Below are positions 62,560 through 64,000 of a DNA stretch of 64,000 bases, piece after piece (position 1 is the stretch's first letter; each line of letters opens with the position of its first letter). A program made the position numbers and the translations under genes. Origin of the DNA: Pseudoduganella aquatica. GTDB taxonomy: Bacteria; Pseudomonadota; Gammaproteobacteria; Burkholderiales; Burkholderiaceae_D. The notes under the pieces are model-generated. The model was given only the letters and a program-made list of their open reading frames with translations, did not search any database and was not told the origin of the DNA. The stretch lies in NCBI RefSeq assembly GCF_009857595.1, contig NZ_WWCU01000012.1, positions 1 through 64,000 on the forward strand. Direction: 5' to 3'.

Positions 62560-63300
62560 TTAGTGCCAGGCCGCGTCCAGCGCCAGGTGCATGCCTAGCA
62601 AAAGCAGCGCGAACAGGAAGCAGCGCCGGAACAGCTCGGGCGCCATGCGGCTGCGCAGGCGCTGCCCCAGCAGCATGCCGGCCACCGCCGGCAGCTGCGC
62701 CACAAACGACATCCCCGCCGCCGCCGGCTGCCACGCGCCGCGCGCCGCCAGCGACACCGCCAGCGCCACGGTGGACACGGTGAACGCCAAACCCATCGCC
62801 TGCACCAGCTCATCCTTCTCCAGTTCCAGCGCCTGCAAATACGGCACGGCCGGTATCACGAACACGCCGGTGGCCGCCGTGATGGCGCCGGTCAGCGCCC
62901 CGATAGCCGGCGACATCACGCCTTCGCTGCCGCGCAAACGCCAGCGCAGCGACAGCAGCCCCATGGCCGCATACGCCACCAGCGCCACGCCCAGCGCACC
63001 GCTGGCCATCTTCGCATCGACGGCCAGCGCCCCGCCCACCAGCGTGCCCGCGCCGGTGCCGATGCAGATACCCGCCATCATGGGCCACAAGCGCTGCCAC
63101 AGCGGATACACCGGCGAGCCGGACAGCAGCTGCCACACATTCGTCAAAAGCGAAGGCACGATCAGCAGCGCCGCAGCCTCCACTGGCGACATGACCAGGC
63201 TAAGCATGGCCACCGCCACGGTCGGGAGCCCCATGCCGGTTACGCCTTTGACCATTCCCGCAAGCAGGAACACCACGGTGATGTAGATGATATTTTCCAT
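62560..63300 (-). CDS. TauE/SafE (TSUP) family permease
   Basis: A 246-residue membrane protein with about eight hydrophobic helices: YITVVFLLAGMVKGVTGMGL at the start, then VAMLSLVMSPVEAAALLIVP and GALTGAITAATGVFVIPAVP, the last matching the repeated TSUP motif. Relatives export sulfite, sulfonates or other organic anions. It is divergent from a LysR gene, which may regulate it. Confidence 0.88.
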   Translation of the reverse strand: MENIIYITVVFLLAGMVKGVTGMGLPTVAVAMLSLVMSPVEAAALLIVPSLLTNVWQLLSGSPVYPLWQRLWPMMAGICIGTGAGTLVGGALAVDAKMASGALGVALVAYAAMGLLSLRWRLRGSEGVMSPAIGALTGAITAATGVFVIPAVPYLQALELEKDELVQAMGLAFTVSTVALAVSLAARGAWQPAAAGMSFVAQLPAVAGMLLGQRLRSRMAPELFRRCFLFALLLLGMHLALDAAWH

Positions 63301-63392
63301 GGCCCCCAGTCTGGCACGGCGCCACGGCGGCGAAAATGTGGAATATACTCAGCCTGCCTACGGCTGATCCGAAGGCTAACCCGGAAACCACC

Positions 63393-64000
63393 ATGCGATT
63401 CGACCTCACCGATCTGCGCCTGTTCCTGCACGTAGCCGAAAGCGGCAGCATCACCTCCGGCGCCGAACAGTCGCACCTGGCGCTGGCGTCGGCCAGCGCG
63501 CGCATACGCGGCATGGAGGAAGCGCTGGGCGTGCCGCTGCTGGAGCGCGGCAGGCGCGGCGTGGAAACCACGGAAGCGGGCCGCACGCTGCTGCACCACG
63601 CGCGCATGATCACGCAGCAAATGGAGAAGATGCGCGCCGACCTCGGCGAGTACGCATCCGGCCTGAAAGGGCATGTGCGGGTGATGTGCAACACCTCCGC
63701 GCTGGCCGAGTTCCTGCCGGACGCGCTGGCGGGCTTCATGGCGGCGCATCCGCAAGTGAATATCGACCTCGAGGAACGCCTCAGCTACGACATCGTGCAA
63801 GCCATCAAGGACGGCCTGGCCGACATCGGCGTGATCGCGGACTCAGTGGACAGCACCGGCCTGGAAACCCATCCCTTCCGCGACGACAGGCTGGTGCTGG
63901 CGATGTCGCCCAGCCACCCGCTGGCCGCGCAGCTGAAACGCAAGCGCAGCATGGCCTTCACGGACGCGCTGGGCTACGACTTCATCGGCCTGGCGGGCGA
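63393..64000 (+). CDS. LysR-family transcriptional regulator, partial
   Basis: The first about 202 residues lie in the window and the gene runs off the right edge. The HTH is visible in HVAESGSITSGAEQSHLALA then SASARIRGMEEALG, followed by the start of the effector domain (GHVRVMCNTSALAEFLPDAL). Divergent from the TauE/SafE gene, so a regulatory link to it is likely. Confidence 0.9.
   Translation, partial: MRFDLTDLRLFLHVAESGSITSGAEQSHLALASASARIRGMEEALGVPLLERGRRGVETTEAGRTLLHHARMITQQMEKMRADLGEYASGLKGHVRVMCNTSALAEFLPDALAGFMAAHPQVNIDLEERLSYDIVQAIKDGLADIGVIADSVDSTGLETHPFRDDRLVLAMSPSHPLAAQLKRKRSMAFTDALGYDFIGLAG

Overview
The window is G+C-rich, densely coded chromosomal DNA from a betaproteobacterium. 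The gene content (HU, rplU-rpmA-obgE-proB, ispB with a TTG start, stand-alone rsxB next to nth, PHA metabolism, DUF4214 proteins) fits Oxalobacteraceae of the Massilia/Duganella type. That placement is inferred from protein resemblance, not computed. No prophage, CRISPR array, insertion sequence or plasmid module is visible. Almost every intergenic gap is under 270 bp and none exceeds 300 bp.

Layout. 1-7.8 kb holds HU and a storage-lipid theme: a wax ester synthase/DGAT-like acyltransferase, an acyl-CoA-binding protein, a PHA-granule-type small protein and an intracellular PHA depolymerase, with an antiporter, an M4-like metalloprotease and ferredoxin FdxA between them. 7.8-15.1 kb is housekeeping: a periplasmic binding protein, rsxB-nth, proB, obgE, rpmA, rplU, ispB and arsC. 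15.1-21.6 kb is one chemotaxis operon (receptor, CheY, STAS, CheA, CheW, receptor) with no cheR or cheB in the window. A tRNA-Pro(CGG) and a LuxR-type regulator follow. 23-30.3 kb holds two secreted proteins (one a DUF4214-FKBP fusion lipoprotein), a D-lactate-dehydrogenase-like enzyme, and a two-component system next to a GlcG-like protein and a secreted 5-hydroxyisourate hydrolase. 30.3-38.8 kb has DNA polymerase II with a LexA-like box, a secreted protein of unknown function, and an operon of a solute-binding protein with two multidomain histidine kinases. 39-45 kb has an S9 peptidase, an Rpn/DUF4351-type protein, a NIPSNAP protein, a thioesterase and a large DUF4214 protein.

45.1-50.5 kb is a urate degradation cluster: urate hydroxylase PuuD with an M20 peptidase, a divergent LysR regulator, and a fused OHCU decarboxylase-allantoate amidohydrolase. 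With the hydroxyisourate hydrolase near 30 kb, most steps from urate to ureidoglycolate and ammonia are present. 50.5-60.6 kb is a complete uptake pathway read on the minus strand: TonB-dependent receptor, enolase-superfamily enzyme, Opp/Dpp-type binding protein, two permeases and two ATPases, with a divergent FadR-type GntR regulator. The last 3 kb has a histidine phosphatase, two LysR regulators and a TauE/SafE permease.

The strongest points for follow-up are a five-copy REP-like repeat family with a GTAG head and an invariant bulge, the binding-protein/twin-kinase operon, a CheA with two MshEN-like repeats, the DUF4214-FKBP fusion, the LexA-like box on polB, and the uptake locus of unknown substrate. 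I did not find a clearly new defence or mobile system.
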